A stretch of DNA of 64,000 nt, taken from the NCBI GenBank assembly GCA_000332255.1, contig KB235926.1:1336496-1400495 (forward strand). The letters are read 5' to 3'. The notes below the pieces were generated by a model that searched no databases, was not told where the DNA came from, and saw nothing but the letters and a program-made list of their open reading frames with translations. Numbering within the stretch: position 1 is the stretch's first letter; every line of letters begins with the position of its first letter. The translations under genes and the position numbers were made by a program. Of the stretch, positions 45,264 through 55,118 are shown piece by piece. This DNA is from a cyanobacterium PCC 7702 (lineage in GTDB: Bacteria > Cyanobacteriota > Cyanobacteriia > Cyanobacteriales > Nostocaceae).

Positions 45264-46187
45264 TCACAGTCTATAGGCAACGGCAAAGCGTTCGATTCCA
45301 GCTAGGTCAGGGTGAATTTCAATATTGCAATAGCTACCTTGCCGAAGTAACATTTCTCGCACTGCATCTGCTTGTCCTGCCATCATTTCTATCAACCACA
45401 CCCCACCCGATCGTAAATAGGCAGGGGAAGTCTCGATTAAATGGCGAATACAATTTAGACCATCGTCGCCTCCGTCCAAGGCTAAGTGGGGCTCGTGATC
45501 CCTCACCTCTGGTTGCAATTGAGATAGGATACTGGTGGGAATGTAAGGCGGGTTCGATACCATTCCGCTGAATTGTCCTTTTAAGGATGCCAGGGGTTCC
45601 CACCAATAACCGTGGTAAAAGTGTATGCGTTTGCCAAAGCCATTATTGTCCGCATTTTGTCGCGCCACCAAAAGCGCTTGCGGCGAGCAGTCAACAGCGT
45701 GAATTGTCGCCTCTGGGAAAGCATCTGCCAATCCCAGGGCGATCGCTCCACTACCGGTTCCTAAATCAGCCCAATGTCCTTGTTGCAGGCGCCAACTTTC
45801 CTGACTTTTACTAGCAGCAGCTACTGCCAATTCGATTACGCACTCTGTTTCTGCTCTGGGAATCAGAACTGCAGGAGTTACCTTGATTTGAAAGTGTCGC
45901 CAAGGTGTAACTCCCGTGATGTATTGTACTGGTAAACGCTGTTGCAAACGTTTGTTCCACAGTGCCTGCAGTTCTTCTAAAGGTAACTGTAATTGAATTT
46001 GCGCCCAATCTTTAAACAATTCCAAACGCAGTGCCAAACGGTCTAATCCAGCTACCTCCTGCAGCAACCAGTCTACTTCAGCTACCTCGACATCACAAGC
46101 GATCGCTGCTTGGATAGCTGTTTGGCGCCACTGCCAAAGTTGCCAACCAGAAATTTCTTTTGGCTGCTTTTTCCCCATTCTCAACAT
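45264..46187 (-). CDS. prmC: Release-factor glutamine methyltransferase
   Basis: PrmC/HemK methylates the GGQ glutamine of release factors RF1 and RF2. 307 residues. An N-terminal helical domain precedes the Rossmann-type SAM domain, with VLIPRAETECVIELAV, the SAM loop ADLGTGSGAIALGLAD, and the diagnostic NPPY motif in VSNPPYIPTSIL. LALDGGDDGLNCIRHLI and GGVWLIEMMAGQADAVREML follow. All key residues are present. It sits about 50 bases upstream of tsaC and may be co-transcribed. Confidence 0.93.
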   Translation of the reverse strand: MLRMGKKQPKEISGWQLWQWRQTAIQAAIACDVEVAEVDWLLQEVAGLDRLALRLELFKDWAQIQLQLPLEELQALWNKRLQQRLPVQYITGVTPWRHFQIKVTPAVLIPRAETECVIELAVAAASKSQESWRLQQGHWADLGTGSGAIALGLADAFPEATIHAVDCSPQALLVARQNADNNGFGKRIHFYHGYWWEPLASLKGQFSGMVSNPPYIPTSILSQLQPEVRDHEPHLALDGGDDGLNCIRHLIETSPAYLRSGGVWLIEMMAGQADAVREMLLRQGSYCNIEIHPDLAGIERFAVAYRL

Positions 46188-46296
46188 TTACCAGCTATCA
46201 AATAACGAACTCCAAAAGCCAAATCGGGAAATTGAAACTTATGAATTTGCCTAATTTTCTTCCTGACCTTTGCTGTGCTCGCTGCTGGCATTTTAT

Positions 46297-47100
46297 TTAC
46301 CTTTTTGGTTGAATGGCAGGTGCTGTTTGGCTAGAAGCGTTTTTTCTTGGAAGCGATTGAATATATTGTCTTGCTTCCGGAGACGGAAAAAATATCACCT
46401 GTTCTAGCCACTTATCGTTCCTCTCCTGCAAAGTTTTAATAATACCATCAACATCTACTACCTGAATATCAGCTTTGGGAAACTTTGGCTTTACTTGCTT
46501 GAGTAGATTATCTGCATCTTGCTTGCTTGTGAATAAGGGAATGTATTCCTTCTTGTCAGGACCTAACTGAATCGGTACATAGCCTTGATCTGGCGCAAAT
46601 CTGACAATAAAAATAGGTACGCTCCTAAATTGTTTTACATTTTGACCGTTTTGCCGCAACAGCTGCATGGCTTCTTGTATTTCCCGATCTACGGGTTTGA
46701 AGGCGAACAACAACCGATTTGGTTGGTTTTTGGTTTGCTGCAATTGCTGATAAATCACTCCTAAAGGTACCGCTGTTACTTGCAGGCTTTTGAATATTTC
46801 TGCTTTTTTCGGATCTTTTTCTGGAGTATTCCGCAGTTGGTTAACAAAAGCCTGAGCCTCTTGCTGACTCATGTAAACACCTGTAACTGCACTGCCTTTT
46901 TGTGCATTTTGCCCTTCTAAAGGACGACTCAGTGGCAACCCTTGGCTATTCGTAATTAAAAATACCGGCACCTGATCCAGTATCTGTTTGATTTTTTGAT
47001 CTGATAATGCTAGTACTGGGGCGTTCCCACTCAAAATAGCTGATAACAGAGTACTCCCCACTACACCTAAAGTTGTACCCCAGCGAACCAATGAATTCAT
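46297..47100 (-). CDS. Tic22-like periplasmic protein
   Basis: 267 residues. The start at 47100 is backed by AGGAGAAG just upstream; the longer frame from 47160 has none. A signal peptide (LVRWGTTLGVVGSTLLSAIL to VLAL) precedes a Tic22-fold domain with PVFLITNSQGLPL, GVYMSQQEAQAFVNQL and VPIFIVRFAPDQGYVPIQ, two similar halves. Tic22 homologues in cyanobacteria are periplasmic chaperone-like proteins linked to outer-membrane biogenesis; the plastid one is in the protein-import complex. The tail is Ser/Pro/Lys-rich. Confidence 0.8.
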   Translation of the reverse strand: MNSLVRWGTTLGVVGSTLLSAILSGNAPVLALSDQKIKQILDQVPVFLITNSQGLPLSRPLEGQNAQKGSAVTGVYMSQQEAQAFVNQLRNTPEKDPKKAEIFKSLQVTAVPLGVIYQQLQQTKNQPNRLLFAFKPVDREIQEAMQLLRQNGQNVKQFRSVPIFIVRFAPDQGYVPIQLGPDKKEYIPLFTSKQDADNLLKQVKPKFPKADIQVVDVDGIIKTLQERNDKWLEQVIFFPSPEARQYIQSLPRKNASSQTAPAIQPKR

Positions 47101-47458
47101 GACTTCTCCTAGCATCGATAATTCCAATCTTGTCACGCTAACAATAAAATTGGTATGCAACCAACTAGTTCAGTTATAGTATCTTCTTCGCTAGTCGATC
47201 GTTTTGTTGCTTGTTAATTTATTTTGAAAACCTGAGATAGATGCCTGACTTTATCTCCCAGGTAAAGAAGAACTTCCCGCCTGAGAGATAACAAATGCAA
47301 TTGTATTGCTTTTACTTGCCCTTGTTGACTCTACAGCACAGGAAATAGTTCCACCCTTAATAGCCAGAAAATGTAGAGGAAACTGCTAATAAAAGTAAAA
47401 AGTCCTAGAACTGTAGTTTTGCTCTAGAACTAACGTAAGTTAAATAGCTACGATTGAG

Positions 47459-47532
47459 TCGGGATGACAGGATTTGAACCTGCGGCATCCTGCTCCCAAA
47501 GCAGGCGCGCTACCAAGCTGCGCTACATCCCG
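47459..47532 (-). tRNA. tRNA-Pro (TGG)
   Basis: 74 bases. The acceptor is CGGGATG pairing with CATCCCG plus A. The D arm contains TAGCGCAGCTTGGTAGCGC. The anticodon loop is TTTGGGA with anticodon TGG, in the stem CCTGC/GCAGG. The T arm is GCAGGTTCAAATCCTGT. No CCA is encoded. Confidence 0.95.
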
Positions 47533-47678
47533 ATTTTTTCGATTGTACTACGGATTTAAGAACTTTACAACCTTTGAGCTTGCCTAAAAAACTAGCTTTT
47601 GCTACGTTCTCAAAGTTTTAGTCGGGTTTTTCATCAATTACTGCTAGGGTCAATGTTTAAAACTGTTGAGTATGAAGG

Positions 47679-48230
47679 TCATTGGGGATACCAGAACATA
47701 CCTTTGATACCTTCTGGATCGGACACAAAACCCAAACTGCGATAGAAGTCTACAACGTGGGGATCGGCAAAGAGAGTAACGTTGCTAATTTCTTCACTCC
47801 TAAGTTTTTTAAGCACGTATTTCATCAGCGCCTTACCCAATCCTTTACCTTGAAACTCTGGATGAACTACCACATCCCAAATAGTAGCATTAAATGCATA
47901 ATCTGAAGTGGCACGGGCAAAACCGATTAGCCGTCTTTTATTTCCTCGTACTTGCCACATGGAGACAACGAGAAAACTGTGCTCGATAGCTTTTTTCACT
48001 TTTCTCAAAGGACGGCGCGACCAGCCAACTGCATCGCAAAGTTCTTCAAGTTCGTATAAGTCAATGTCTCGTTCTGTACTAAAAATAATACGGGCTTCCG
48101 ACGAGGAAGTTCCGCTAACGCCAGCGGTACTAGAATTGCCGGCGGTTTCCGCAGTATCTTCTTCCCAGGAAGTTGTTTTTGTTGTCGTTGCAGGTTCAGA
48201 AGTGCTAAACCAAGTTTTCCAAAAACCCAT
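47679..48230 (-). CDS. GNAT-family N-acetyltransferase (plastid NSI/GNAT-like)
   Basis: 183 residues. A Ser/Thr-rich, probably disordered N-terminus (residues 10-45) is followed by a GNAT domain: [20 protein letters not shown], the acetyl-CoA loop [20 protein letters not shown], then [18 protein letters not shown]. The C-terminus is [12 protein letters not shown]. This resembles the plastid acetyltransferases of the NSI/GNAT group as I remember them, and their cyanobacterial ancestors. It is a paralogue of the GNAT at 43027. The substrate is not known from sequence. Confidence 0.8.
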   Translation of the reverse strand: MGFWKTWFSTSEPATTTKTTSWEEDTAETAGNSSTAGVSGTSSSEARIIFSTERDIDLYELEELCDAVGWSRRPLRKVKKAIEHSFLVVSMWQVRGNKRRLIGFARATSDYAFNATIWDVVVHPEFQGKGLGKALMKYVLKKLRSEEISNVTLFADPHVVDFYRSLGFVSDPEGIKGMFWYPQ

Positions 48231-48530
48231 GCCAGCGTGGTTCGGGTAGTATAACTGAATTGGTTTGTTATGAGGTAGTGAGTGTTAATTAACGTTTTAC
48301 TGAACCATCCATTTTTGCTCCTTCACAGCTAGCTCGATTTTGAGTAGATGTTGTTGGAACTATAAATGGTAGTTATTTCAGCAAGCGCTGATTTCACACC
48401 GATCATTTTCAACTTTAGCATTTTGTGGTAAGTCCAGGAGAATTTCAGGAGCGCAATTCCAAACACAATTGTACATTTTACTCACAAACACTTTAGATTT
48501 GATGACAGCAACGAAGGCTTACATCCGACA
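48231..48530. other. Divergent promoter region
   Basis: 300 bases between the leftward GNAT gene and the rightward ACT-like gene. No ORF or RNA recognised. Confidence 0.4.
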
Positions 48531-49250
48531 ATGGCTTATGGTTTAAAATCTTCGACCTTGGAACTGCTAAAGCGCTTTAACCGCGCTTTCCCTCAGTTTT
48601 ACGAACAATTTGTCAGCAGTGAAATTCAACTGCAAAATTTGCGCTTAGCTTACCGTCTTTACAAAACCAAACACGCCGTGATCGAGTTGAAACAAGAAGG
48701 AAGCAAAAGTGCTCTACATTTTGCTTACCGCAATCAGTCGTTTCTCCTCAGCGATATTTTTGGGGTACTGGCGGCTTACGGGCTAACAATTCACAGCTTA
48801 AGTTTATACGGTCAGATCCGACCACCGATGTTGGTATTTATCAAACTGCTTGTATCTCGCGGTAGCAAAGCATTAAGCGAAAAAACCTCAGAAAATGTCT
48901 GTCGTGCTATTCGAGAAGCTTTAGCAGGACGCTTTGAGGTAGAAGAAATGCTGGCAGTAGAATTCAATCTCGATAGTGGCTTAGAACAAGTGCAAACCGA
49001 GTTCTATGTCGATCCTGTGTTTCATCTTCCTGCTTTGGTGATTGAAGCCGATAACCAACCAGGGTTATTTTACAAAGTCATGTATGCCATTTGGCAGGAA
49101 GATCTTTTAGTAGTAAATGCTAACTTGCTAGTTTGGCGAGGACGCACGCGCTTGATACTTTATCTTTTAGGACCAAATGAAAGTCTCATTCCAGAATATC
49201 TCGGTCATAAAATTGCTGAAGGAGTACGACAGCGGCTATTGGGTAGGTGA
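48531..49250 (+). CDS. ACT-like domain protein, conserved in cyanobacteria
   Basis: 239 residues. The C-terminal stretch LPALVIEADNQPGLFYKVMY and ILYLLGPNESLIPEYL resembles the ACT domains of GlnD-type sensors (D/NxPGLL turn, beta-alpha-beta order). A second, weaker ACT-like unit may lie at SALHFAYRNQSFLLSDIFGV. No nucleotidyltransferase or HD domain is present. It could be a small-molecule (amino acid) sensor, but this is inference. It is followed after 85 bases by the alpha/beta hydrolase. Confidence 0.6.
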   Translation: MAYGLKSSTLELLKRFNRAFPQFYEQFVSSEIQLQNLRLAYRLYKTKHAVIELKQEGSKSALHFAYRNQSFLLSDIFGVLAAYGLTIHSLSLYGQIRPPMLVFIKLLVSRGSKALSEKTSENVCRAIREALAGRFEVEEMLAVEFNLDSGLEQVQTEFYVDPVFHLPALVIEADNQPGLFYKVMYAIWQEDLLVVNANLLVWRGRTRLILYLLGPNESLIPEYLGHKIAEGVRQRLLGR

Positions 49251-49335
49251 GCCCAAGTCGATAGTTAATTGCTATAGAATTAACTACTCACTTTCCTGAT
49301 TCAATCGTACCCGCTGTTAAGGTTACGATAGAAGC

Positions 49336-50346
49336 ATGGCTACCATCGAAATCTTGGGCGTTTCGCACGCATACGAGCTCACCGCTCCCACCTCCTTTCC
49401 TCACACGCTGGTATTTATTCATGGTTGGTTGAACAGCCGTGGATACTGGCGACCTTTAATTTCTAATTTGTCAGCTAATTTCCAGTGTTTATCTTATGAT
49501 TTGAGGGGTTTTGGCGAGTCCCAGCCCAATGGAAAAACCGATTTTGCACCTCAAGGAACTTCTTTTTCTCTGGATGCCACCAAAAATAGTAATTTTGGCA
49601 ATTCTTTTGATTCTGTTTATGCACCAGCAGCCTACGCGCGGGATTTGGCAATTTTATTGGAACAACTGAATATTACCAGTGCATGGTTGATCGGTCACTC
49701 TTTGGGTGGAACGATCGCTCTTTGGGAAGCAGCTTATAATCCTTCTCGGGTCCAAGGAGTTATTTGTATCAATTCTGGCGGTGGAATTTATCTTAAAGAA
49801 GCCTTCGAGCAATTTCGTTCCGCGGGAGCGCGATTTTTGCAAATTCGCCCTCGCTGGCTCAGCCAATTACCTTTAATAGATTGGTTCTTTAGTAGAATCA
49901 GTGTGGCGCGACCCTTGGAACGTCACTGGGCTCGTCAAAGAGTAATTGATTTTGTTGTCGCTGACCCGGAAGCAGCCTTGGGAACTTTGTTAGACTCGAC
50001 CACAGAAGAGGAAATCAACCGCTTACCCCAGCTGGTATCCCAACTCAAGCAACCAGTTTATTTTTTAGCTGGTGCAAAAGACAAAGTCATGGAACCGAAG
50101 TACGTCCGTCATCTGGCGAGTTTTCATCGCCTGTTCCAATACTGCGGTGAAAACGTGATTGAAATTCCCAATTGCGGACACCTAGCAATGTTAGAGCAAC
50201 CAGAAGTAGTAGCTGCTCATATCTGCTCGATTATTGCCCAGTATTCTCAACCACAACAAAGTGATGGAGAAGTTAAAGAAAACATCACAGCACCAGATGC
50301 AATGCCATCTGGGACACTGCGCGAACGGTTTGCTGGAGATAATTAA
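49336..50346 (+). CDS. Alpha/beta-hydrolase fold protein
   Basis: 336 residues. The oxyanion region [18 protein letters not shown] precedes the nucleophile elbow [10 protein letters not shown] (Ser in GHSLG). The acid is likely the Asp of [13 protein letters not shown], and the base the His of [14 protein letters not shown]. All three catalytic elements are present. The cap region between ICINSGGG and the Asp is helical. The substrate is unknown. Its stop overlaps the end of the convergent tsaD gene by four bases. Confidence 0.85.
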   Translation: MATIEILGVSHAYELTAPTSFPHTLVFIHGWLNSRGYWRPLISNLSANFQCLSYDLRGFGESQPNGKTDFAPQGTSFSLDATKNSNFGNSFDSVYAPAAYARDLAILLEQLNITSAWLIGHSLGGTIALWEAAYNPSRVQGVICINSGGGIYLKEAFEQFRSAGARFLQIRPRWLSQLPLIDWFFSRISVARPLERHWARQRVIDFVVADPEAALGTLLDSTTEEEINRLPQLVSQLKQPVYFLAGAKDKVMEPKYVRHLASFHRLFQYCGENVIEIPNCGHLAMLEQPEVVAAHICSIIAQYSQPQQSDGEVKENITAPDAMPSGTLRERFAGDN

Positions 50347-51389
50347 TTTTTCTGATACAACTGCATCACCTGGGTCAGATCCAGTCTCGATTGCACGCTC
50401 AGCGTTAAAGCGGAGGTGTGACCCCGCTCGAGATGGTCGCAAGCAGCACATCCAATCATGGCGGCGTTGTCGGTACAAAGTTTTAAGGGAGGAAATAAAA
50501 CTCGCAGGTTATGCTCGGCTGCTGCTGCTTGTAGGTGTTTTCTCAAACCACTGTTAGCAGCTACACCTCCACCTACGGCAATTGTATCCAAACCACAATC
50601 GAGAGCGCAGGCGATCGCTCGTTTGGTCAGGGCTCGGGCTACGGTATCCTGAAAACTAGCAGCCAGATCTGCCACCGGCAGGGGTTGCTTATTTTTTTCT
50701 AACTGCTGCACTAACCTCAGCATAGCAGTTTTTAAGCCGCTAAAACTCGTGTCGTAGGGATGATAACCACCACCTGATAAAGACACTTTTCCTTCCGGGA
50801 GGCTAAACGCCTGCGGATTTCCTTTTTGGGCTAAACGGTCGATCGCCGGTCCACCCGGATAATCTAGGTGCAACAAACGCGCTACTTTATCAAAAGCTTC
50901 ACCAGCTGCATCATCGCGAGTTTGGCCCAGAGTTTTGTAATCACCACAATCGCTGACATAAATCAAGCTTGTGTGCCCCCCAGAAACCAATAAACTCAAA
51001 AACGGAGGTTGTAGAGTTGGCTCGCTCAAATAAGTCGCATAAATGTGACCTTCTAGGTGATGAACTCCCAAAAATGGCTTTTCATACACCATGGCCAAAG
51101 TTTTGGCAGTAGTTAAGCCTACCAGCAATGCTCCCACCAACCCTGGTGCACAAGTAGCTGCAATACCATCTATTTCTTTCCAATCCAGTTGCGCTTGAGC
51201 CGTGGCTTGGGCGATCGCCTCATTGATCGTTTCTAAATGTCGCCTGGAAGCTACTTCCGGTACTACCCCTCCATACCGGCTGTGAACTGGTATCTGCGAA
51301 ACAATAATACTGCTTTTGACCTGACGATTAGTAACTATTGCTACAGCAGTTTCATCACAGCTGGTTTCAATCGCTAAAACAGTTGCCAT
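50343..51389 (-). CDS. tsaD: tRNA threonylcarbamoyladenosine biosynthesis protein TsaD
   Basis: Transfers threonylcarbamoyl to A37 of tRNA together with TsaB and TsaE. About 348 residues from [20 protein letters not shown]; the start at 51389 is preferred over one seven codons upstream. The metal site is [12 protein letters not shown] (HxxxH), ASH-fold blocks are [15 protein letters not shown] and [13 protein letters not shown], and the distal Asp is in [13 protein letters not shown]. Length and motifs are standard. Older names are Gcp and O-sialoglycoprotein endopeptidase. Confidence 0.95.
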   Translation of the reverse strand: MATVLAIETSCDETAVAIVTNRQVKSSIIVSQIPVHSRYGGVVPEVASRRHLETINEAIAQATAQAQLDWKEIDGIAATCAPGLVGALLVGLTTAKTLAMVYEKPFLGVHHLEGHIYATYLSEPTLQPPFLSLLVSGGHTSLIYVSDCGDYKTLGQTRDDAAGEAFDKVARLLHLDYPGGPAIDRLAQKGNPQAFSLPEGKVSLSGGGYHPYDTSFSGLKTAMLRLVQQLEKNKQPLPVADLAASFQDTVARALTKRAIACALDCGLDTIAVGGGVAANSGLRKHLQAAAAEHNLRVLFPPLKLCTDNAAMIGCAACDHLERGHTSALTLSVQSRLDLTQVMQLYQKN

Positions 51390-51874
51390 GACGTGTTTAC
51401 ATCTCATCAAGACTAGTTTGAGAAACTTTAACTTTTATTGACTTTAACTTTACTGGGTTCCCAGGCAAGAGTATGATTGCCTTAGACTCAAAATCCAACA
51501 AATTAACAGGAAATACAGGTAAATTTGCCAGATAAAATCCTGTCAAAAACCTTGTTGCTCCTGTTTTAATTGTGGATTTTACTCCACAAACTAACTAACA
51601 AAAGACCAAAAGCAAAATTTTAAATTTGTGCTGGTCCGAACTCAACAACAAGTGAGTCAAAAATAAATACAATTGTCTCACTGAAGTTAGATAGAAGTTG
51701 AAGTGGCTCGGTCATCAGGCGTAAATGCAATCAACATAAAATCAAGCTAATCCCAGTGTTTATCTTGATTTTATGAATCTAGAATGAATTGATTGCGCTG
51801 TCAAAAAAAACATTGTACAAGCCGCTTCGTTCTGTACAAAATATATTTGTTAGATCGCAAAAGGAAGCAGTTTC
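51390..51874. other. Intergenic region between tsaD and psaF
   Basis: 485 bases holding promoters for two divergent genes. The only distinct structure I see is the large inverted repeat at 51727-51796, listed separately. Confidence 0.5.
51727..51796. repeat. Nested inverted repeat upstream of psaF
   Basis: Outer arms GCAATCAA (51727-51734) and TTGATTGC (51789-51796). Directly inside lie CATAAAATCAAG (51735-51746) and CTTGATTTTATG (51764-51775), a perfect 12-base pair. A 13-base bulge lies on the right arm. It could be a leader RNA structure of psaFJ, a protein site or a small repetitive element. Confidence 0.6.
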
Positions 51875-52372
51875 ATGCAACGCTTGTTTGCTTTGATTTT
51901 AGCAATTTTTCTTTGGTTTCATTTTGCTCCACCCGCCCAAGCTTTAGGAGCTGACCTTGTACCTTGCAGTGAATCTCCTGCTTTTCAACAACGGGCCCAA
52001 GTAGCTCGCAATACCACAGCCGATCCCGAGTCCGGGAAGAAACGATTCGAACGTTATTCTCAGGCTTTGTGCGGTCCTGAAGGCTTACCTCACTTGATAG
52101 TTGATGGTCGTTTAGATCATGCAGGTGACTTTTTAATTCCCAGCATTCTCTTTCTATATATTGCTGGCTGGATCGGTTGGGTAGGACGCGCCTATTTGCA
52201 AACTATTAAGAAACAGGGAAGTAACGTGGAACAAAAAGAAATCCAAATCGAACTTCCCATTGCACTGCCTATTATGCTATCCGGCTTTGCTTGGCCAGCC
52301 GCTGCTATTAAAGAATTCCTTTCTGGTGAGCTAACAGCTAAGGATGAAGAAATTACTATTTCGCCACGTTAA
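51875..52372 (+). CDS. psaF: Photosystem I reaction center subunit III (PsaF)
   Basis: 165 residues. A signal peptide ([20 protein letters not shown] to AQA) targets the lumenal side. The mature start [20 protein letters not shown] with two lumenal cysteines (second in [17 protein letters not shown]) is typical. A TM segment ([19 protein letters not shown]) and the stromal part with [20 protein letters not shown] follow. PsaF stabilises the antenna and, in some lineages, docks plastocyanin or cytochrome c6. An AAGGAAG precedes the ATG. psaJ follows after 30 bases. Confidence 0.97.
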
Positions 52373-52402
52373 TTCTCAATTTTTTTGTCTGGAGAATAAT
52401 TC

Positions 52403-52540
52403 ATGAATAATCAAAGTCCTTTGTTAAAATTTCTGACCACAGCACCGGTGATTACTACAATTTGGCTGTTTATTACAGCAGGAATTTTAATTGAATTCAA
52501 CCGCTTTTTCCCCGACCTACTTTTTCACCCTCTACCGTAA
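52403..52540 (+). CDS. psaJ: Photosystem I subunit IX (PsaJ)
   Basis: A 45-residue single-helix protein, [20 protein letters not shown] followed by [20 protein letters not shown] and FHPLP. The Pro-Val-Ile start of the helix, the EFNRFFPD turn and the LP end are the classic PsaJ pattern. It lies 30 bases after psaF with TGGAGAAT as ribosome site, so psaF and psaJ form one operon. Too short to be caught by a 60-codon ORF cut-off. Confidence 0.96.
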   Translation: MNNQSPLLKFLTTAPVITTIWLFITAGILIEFNRFFPDLLFHPLP

Positions 52541-53067
52541 ATTTCTCGCCAATCTTCAATTTAGCAGCAGCAATTAGTAGCAAGTTAATTAGGGCATATA
52601 GTAGCAGAAGTCCTATAACTGGCAGGCAAATACATTGTTAACTGGTTTTTAGGGCTTTAGCCCTCACTACTAACTAGATTTTTCAGGGTGAAAGCCCTTA
52701 CTAAGTAGAACAGTGGTGCAAATCACTTGTAATGGTGCAGGAGCTTCTCCCAAACAAGTATGTAACGAAAAGTAAGTTTCACAACCTCTGCCTTGGAGCC
52801 TTCTGCATAGAGTTAGTAGTTAGTAGTTAGTAAACAATCGGAAAAAATAACAATAATTCCAAACTAAGCCTAACACTAATTACTAACTATTCCTATTCAG
52901 ATTTAGCTTATTAATGCTGCCAAGAGCATATTTTTTCATCTCAAAAATTTGGGAAATAACTACTAAATTAATTTTTTTAAACTTCATCTTGGAAAAAGCT
53001 AACTCAACTAAGATTATTATTAATAGAAAATATTGCCATTATATGATTATTGAGGAGAGAATAAGTT
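52541..53067. other. psaJ-psaL spacer with hairpins and heptamer repeats
   Basis: 527 bases without a gene. It holds a short hairpin AGGGCTTTAGCCCT (near 52660), a partly complementary AGGGTGAAAGCCCT (near 52687) and the heptamer array at 52811-52831. Multiple TTAGTA/ACTAAC words occur in both orientations. The right end should contain the psaL promoter. Confidence 0.5.
52811..52831 (+). repeat. Three tandem AGTTAGT heptamers
   Basis: AGTTAGT is repeated three times head to tail. Heptamer tandem repeats (STRR type) are a known feature of heterocyst-forming cyanobacterial genomes. No function is evident. Confidence 0.6.
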
Positions 53068-53589
53068 ATGGCGCAAGCAATTGATGCATCCAAAAATTCT
53101 CCTAGCGATCCTAGAAACAGGGAAGTTGTTTTTCCTGCCTACCGCGATCCCCAAATTGGGGACCTAGAAACACCCATTAATTCTTCTCCCCTAGTAAAGT
53201 GGTTCATTGGTAACCTTCCTGCCTATCGTCCTGGTATTACTACATTCAGACGAGGTCTGGAAGTTGGTATGGCTCACGGTTATTGGATTTTTGGTCCTTT
53301 TGCCAAGTTAGGTCCCCTGCGGAACACGGTCAATGCCAACTTAGCCGGTTTGCTTTCAGCTTTAGGCTTGATTATCATTTTGACCGGTGCTTTAACACTT
53401 TATGCTAACAGCAAGCCTCCCAAACCAGTCAAAAGTGTAGCTACACCTAATCCTCCAGAAGCTTTTCAATCTAGCGAAGGTTGGAATAACTTTGCTAGTG
53501 CTTTCTTAATAGGAGGTATAGGTGGTGCGGTAGTAGCCTACTTCCTCACCAGTAACTTAGAACTAATTCAAAGTCTGTTTGGTGGTTAA
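53068..53589 (+). CDS. psaL: Photosystem I reaction center subunit XI (PsaL)
   Basis: 173 residues. The N-terminal stromal part includes VVFPAYRDPQIGDLETPINS and PAYRPGITTFRRGLEVGMAH, with the conserved GITTFRRGLE. Then come TM helices NANLAGLLSALGLIIILTGA and FASAFLIGGIGGAVVAYFL. PsaL forms the trimer (or in many heterocyst formers tetramer) interface of photosystem I. GAGGAGAG precedes the ATG. It is separate from psaF-psaJ by a 0.5 kb spacer, so it has its own promoter or is read through. Confidence 0.97.
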   Translation: MAQAIDASKNSPSDPRNREVVFPAYRDPQIGDLETPINSSPLVKWFIGNLPAYRPGITTFRRGLEVGMAHGYWIFGPFAKLGPLRNTVNANLAGLLSALGLIIILTGALTLYANSKPPKPVKSVATPNPPEAFQSSEGWNNFASAFLIGGIGGAVVAYFLTSNLELIQSLFGG

Positions 53590-53653
53590 TTGGGATGTCA
53601 TGATTTGGTATTGGTGGTTAGTAGGTTGCTAACTAACTGCTAATAAAAAATTA

Positions 53654-53702
53654 AGGACACAAAGATAAGGCATAGCTTTTTCCTTGTGTCCTGCTTAGTT
53701 TG
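53654..53702. terminator. Hairpin between convergent psaL and gmk
   Basis: AGGACACAA (53654-53662) pairs with TTGTGTCCT (53694-53702). Read leftward it is followed by TAATTTTTTATT, so it suits termination of gmk; psaL transcripts also end into it. Confidence 0.65.
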
Positions 53703-53720
53703 TGAATAAAGAAAAAATTA

Positions 53721-54329
53721 TTAACTAAACACAACTGCTTCTATAGAATTGAGAGCTGTTTCCAAGTCGTCATTCACGATCTGAATATCAAATTCATTGG
53801 CAGCTTTAATTTCTTCTCGGGCCCGTTGTAAACGGTGGGCGATCGCCTCTTGAGAATCCTGTCCGCGACTGCGTATTCGTTTCTCCAATTCTTGGAAGGA
53901 AGGCGGCAAAATAAAAATACTCAGAGCACTAGGAAAAGAACGACGAATTTGTCGTGCACCTTGTAGCTCGATTTCCAAAACAACCACTTTGCCAGCACGA
54001 ATCTGGTCCATGACTGGTTCCCTGGGAGTACCGTAATAGTTACCAGCAAATTCCGCCCATTCTAGAAATTTGCCAGCAGCTATTAACTGTTCAAACTGAC
54101 TGCGGTTAATGAAGTAATAATCTTTGCCGTCTATTTCTCCAGGACGGGGAGAGCGAGTAGTAGCGGATACGGAATAATAGATTTCCGGATGACGCTCCAG
54201 AAGCGATCGCAACAACGTACCTTTACCCACACCACTAGGTCCCGTCAAGACGACTAGCTTGCCGGGAGACGGGCATTCTTGAACAGCAGTATCACTTTGG
54301 GAAGATAAAACTGGCATCATCCGCTTCAT
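53721..54329 (-). CDS. gmk: Guanylate kinase
   Basis: Phosphorylates GMP to GDP. About 202 residues. The P-loop is [19 protein letters not shown], the GMP-binding region [20 protein letters not shown] with [10 protein letters not shown], then [19 protein letters not shown] and the lid [21 protein letters not shown] use the ATG at 54329; the TTG at 54344 adds five residues. It lies about 160 bases downstream of the RemA-like gene, and that order is common across bacteria. Confidence 0.95.
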   Translation of the reverse strand: MKRMMPVLSSQSDTAVQECPSPGKLVVLTGPSGVGKGTLLRSLLERHPEIYYSVSATTRSPRPGEIDGKDYYFINRSQFEQLIAAGKFLEWAEFAGNYYGTPREPVMDQIRAGKVVVLEIELQGARQIRRSFPSALSIFILPPSFQELEKRIRSRGQDSQEAIAHRLQRAREEIKAANEFDIQIVNDDLETALNSIEAVVFS

Positions 54330-54490
54330 CTTGGAAGTCAACAAAATTACTCATCAGTCACTAGTCTTTTAAATTTGGCAAGCAGACTATTGACCAACGG
54401 TTCTAGTAGCATGAGCGACAAAAGCTTGTCTGATTCACATGTTACCTGTGGTACGGTGCAAATTAAGGTAAGTTTTTCAACTACCTTTGA

Positions 54491-54757
54491 TCAATTATCC
54501 ACTACATGGTGATCGCGGGAGATTACAAAACGATTCGCTACCGTTTCCGGCTGAATCGCTGACAGGATAACGTGGCTGGAATCAGTAATAATTACAGCTC
54601 TAGTACGACGACCGTAGGTTGCGTCAATCAGCTGACCTCGATCTCGTGCATCCGTAATAATCCGCTTGATCGGAGCAGACTCTGGACTGACAATGGCAAC
54701 GACTCGGTTGGCAGAAACAATATTGCCAAAACCGATGTTGATTAACTGAATGTCCAT
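54491..54757 (-). CDS. RemA-like regulatory protein (DUF370)
   Basis: 88 residues, with [40 protein letters not shown] and [20 protein letters not shown], the full DUF370/RemA family pattern. In Bacillus subtilis RemA is a DNA-binding activator of biofilm and osmoprotection genes. In cyanobacteria the role is not settled. The common neighbourhood with gmk is kept here. Confidence 0.85.
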   Translation of the reverse strand: MDIQLINIGFGNIVSANRVVAIVSPESAPIKRIITDARDRGQLIDATYGRRTRAVIITDSSHVILSAIQPETVANRFVISRDHHVVDN

Positions 54758-55118
54758 AAAAAACTGACACCAAATGCGGTGTGAGAAGCTTAGAAATAAC
54801 TATTTCCCATGTTATCCCCAAAAAATTGGACTTACAATGTCTAATTTACACCCTCACTTTTGTTTTTAAATAGGAAACGCTTTTTTAGCTGATTCTCACT
54901 TTCGGTTCGAAAAATTCTTCCTCTAGATACAGGACAAATAAGATAAAAAAGTTATAAAAAATTTTCTGCCTTGTGTGCCAGAAAGGAAATTAGTTTTATA
55001 TTTTCCTGCGAAACCTTTCAGTTGGTAGAAGCCATGGATAACTATCCAAGGACAATAATACAACCTTTATCTGTTCAGTTAAAATTTTCTCCAGTTTCAG
55101 GAAGTTCTAAAAGATGTA
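54758..55118. other. Intergenic region without recognised features
   Basis: 361 bases, AT-rich, between the RemA-like gene's start and the transglutaminase-like gene's stop. I see no ORF or strong hairpin. It presumably contains the remA-gmk promoter. Confidence 0.45.
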
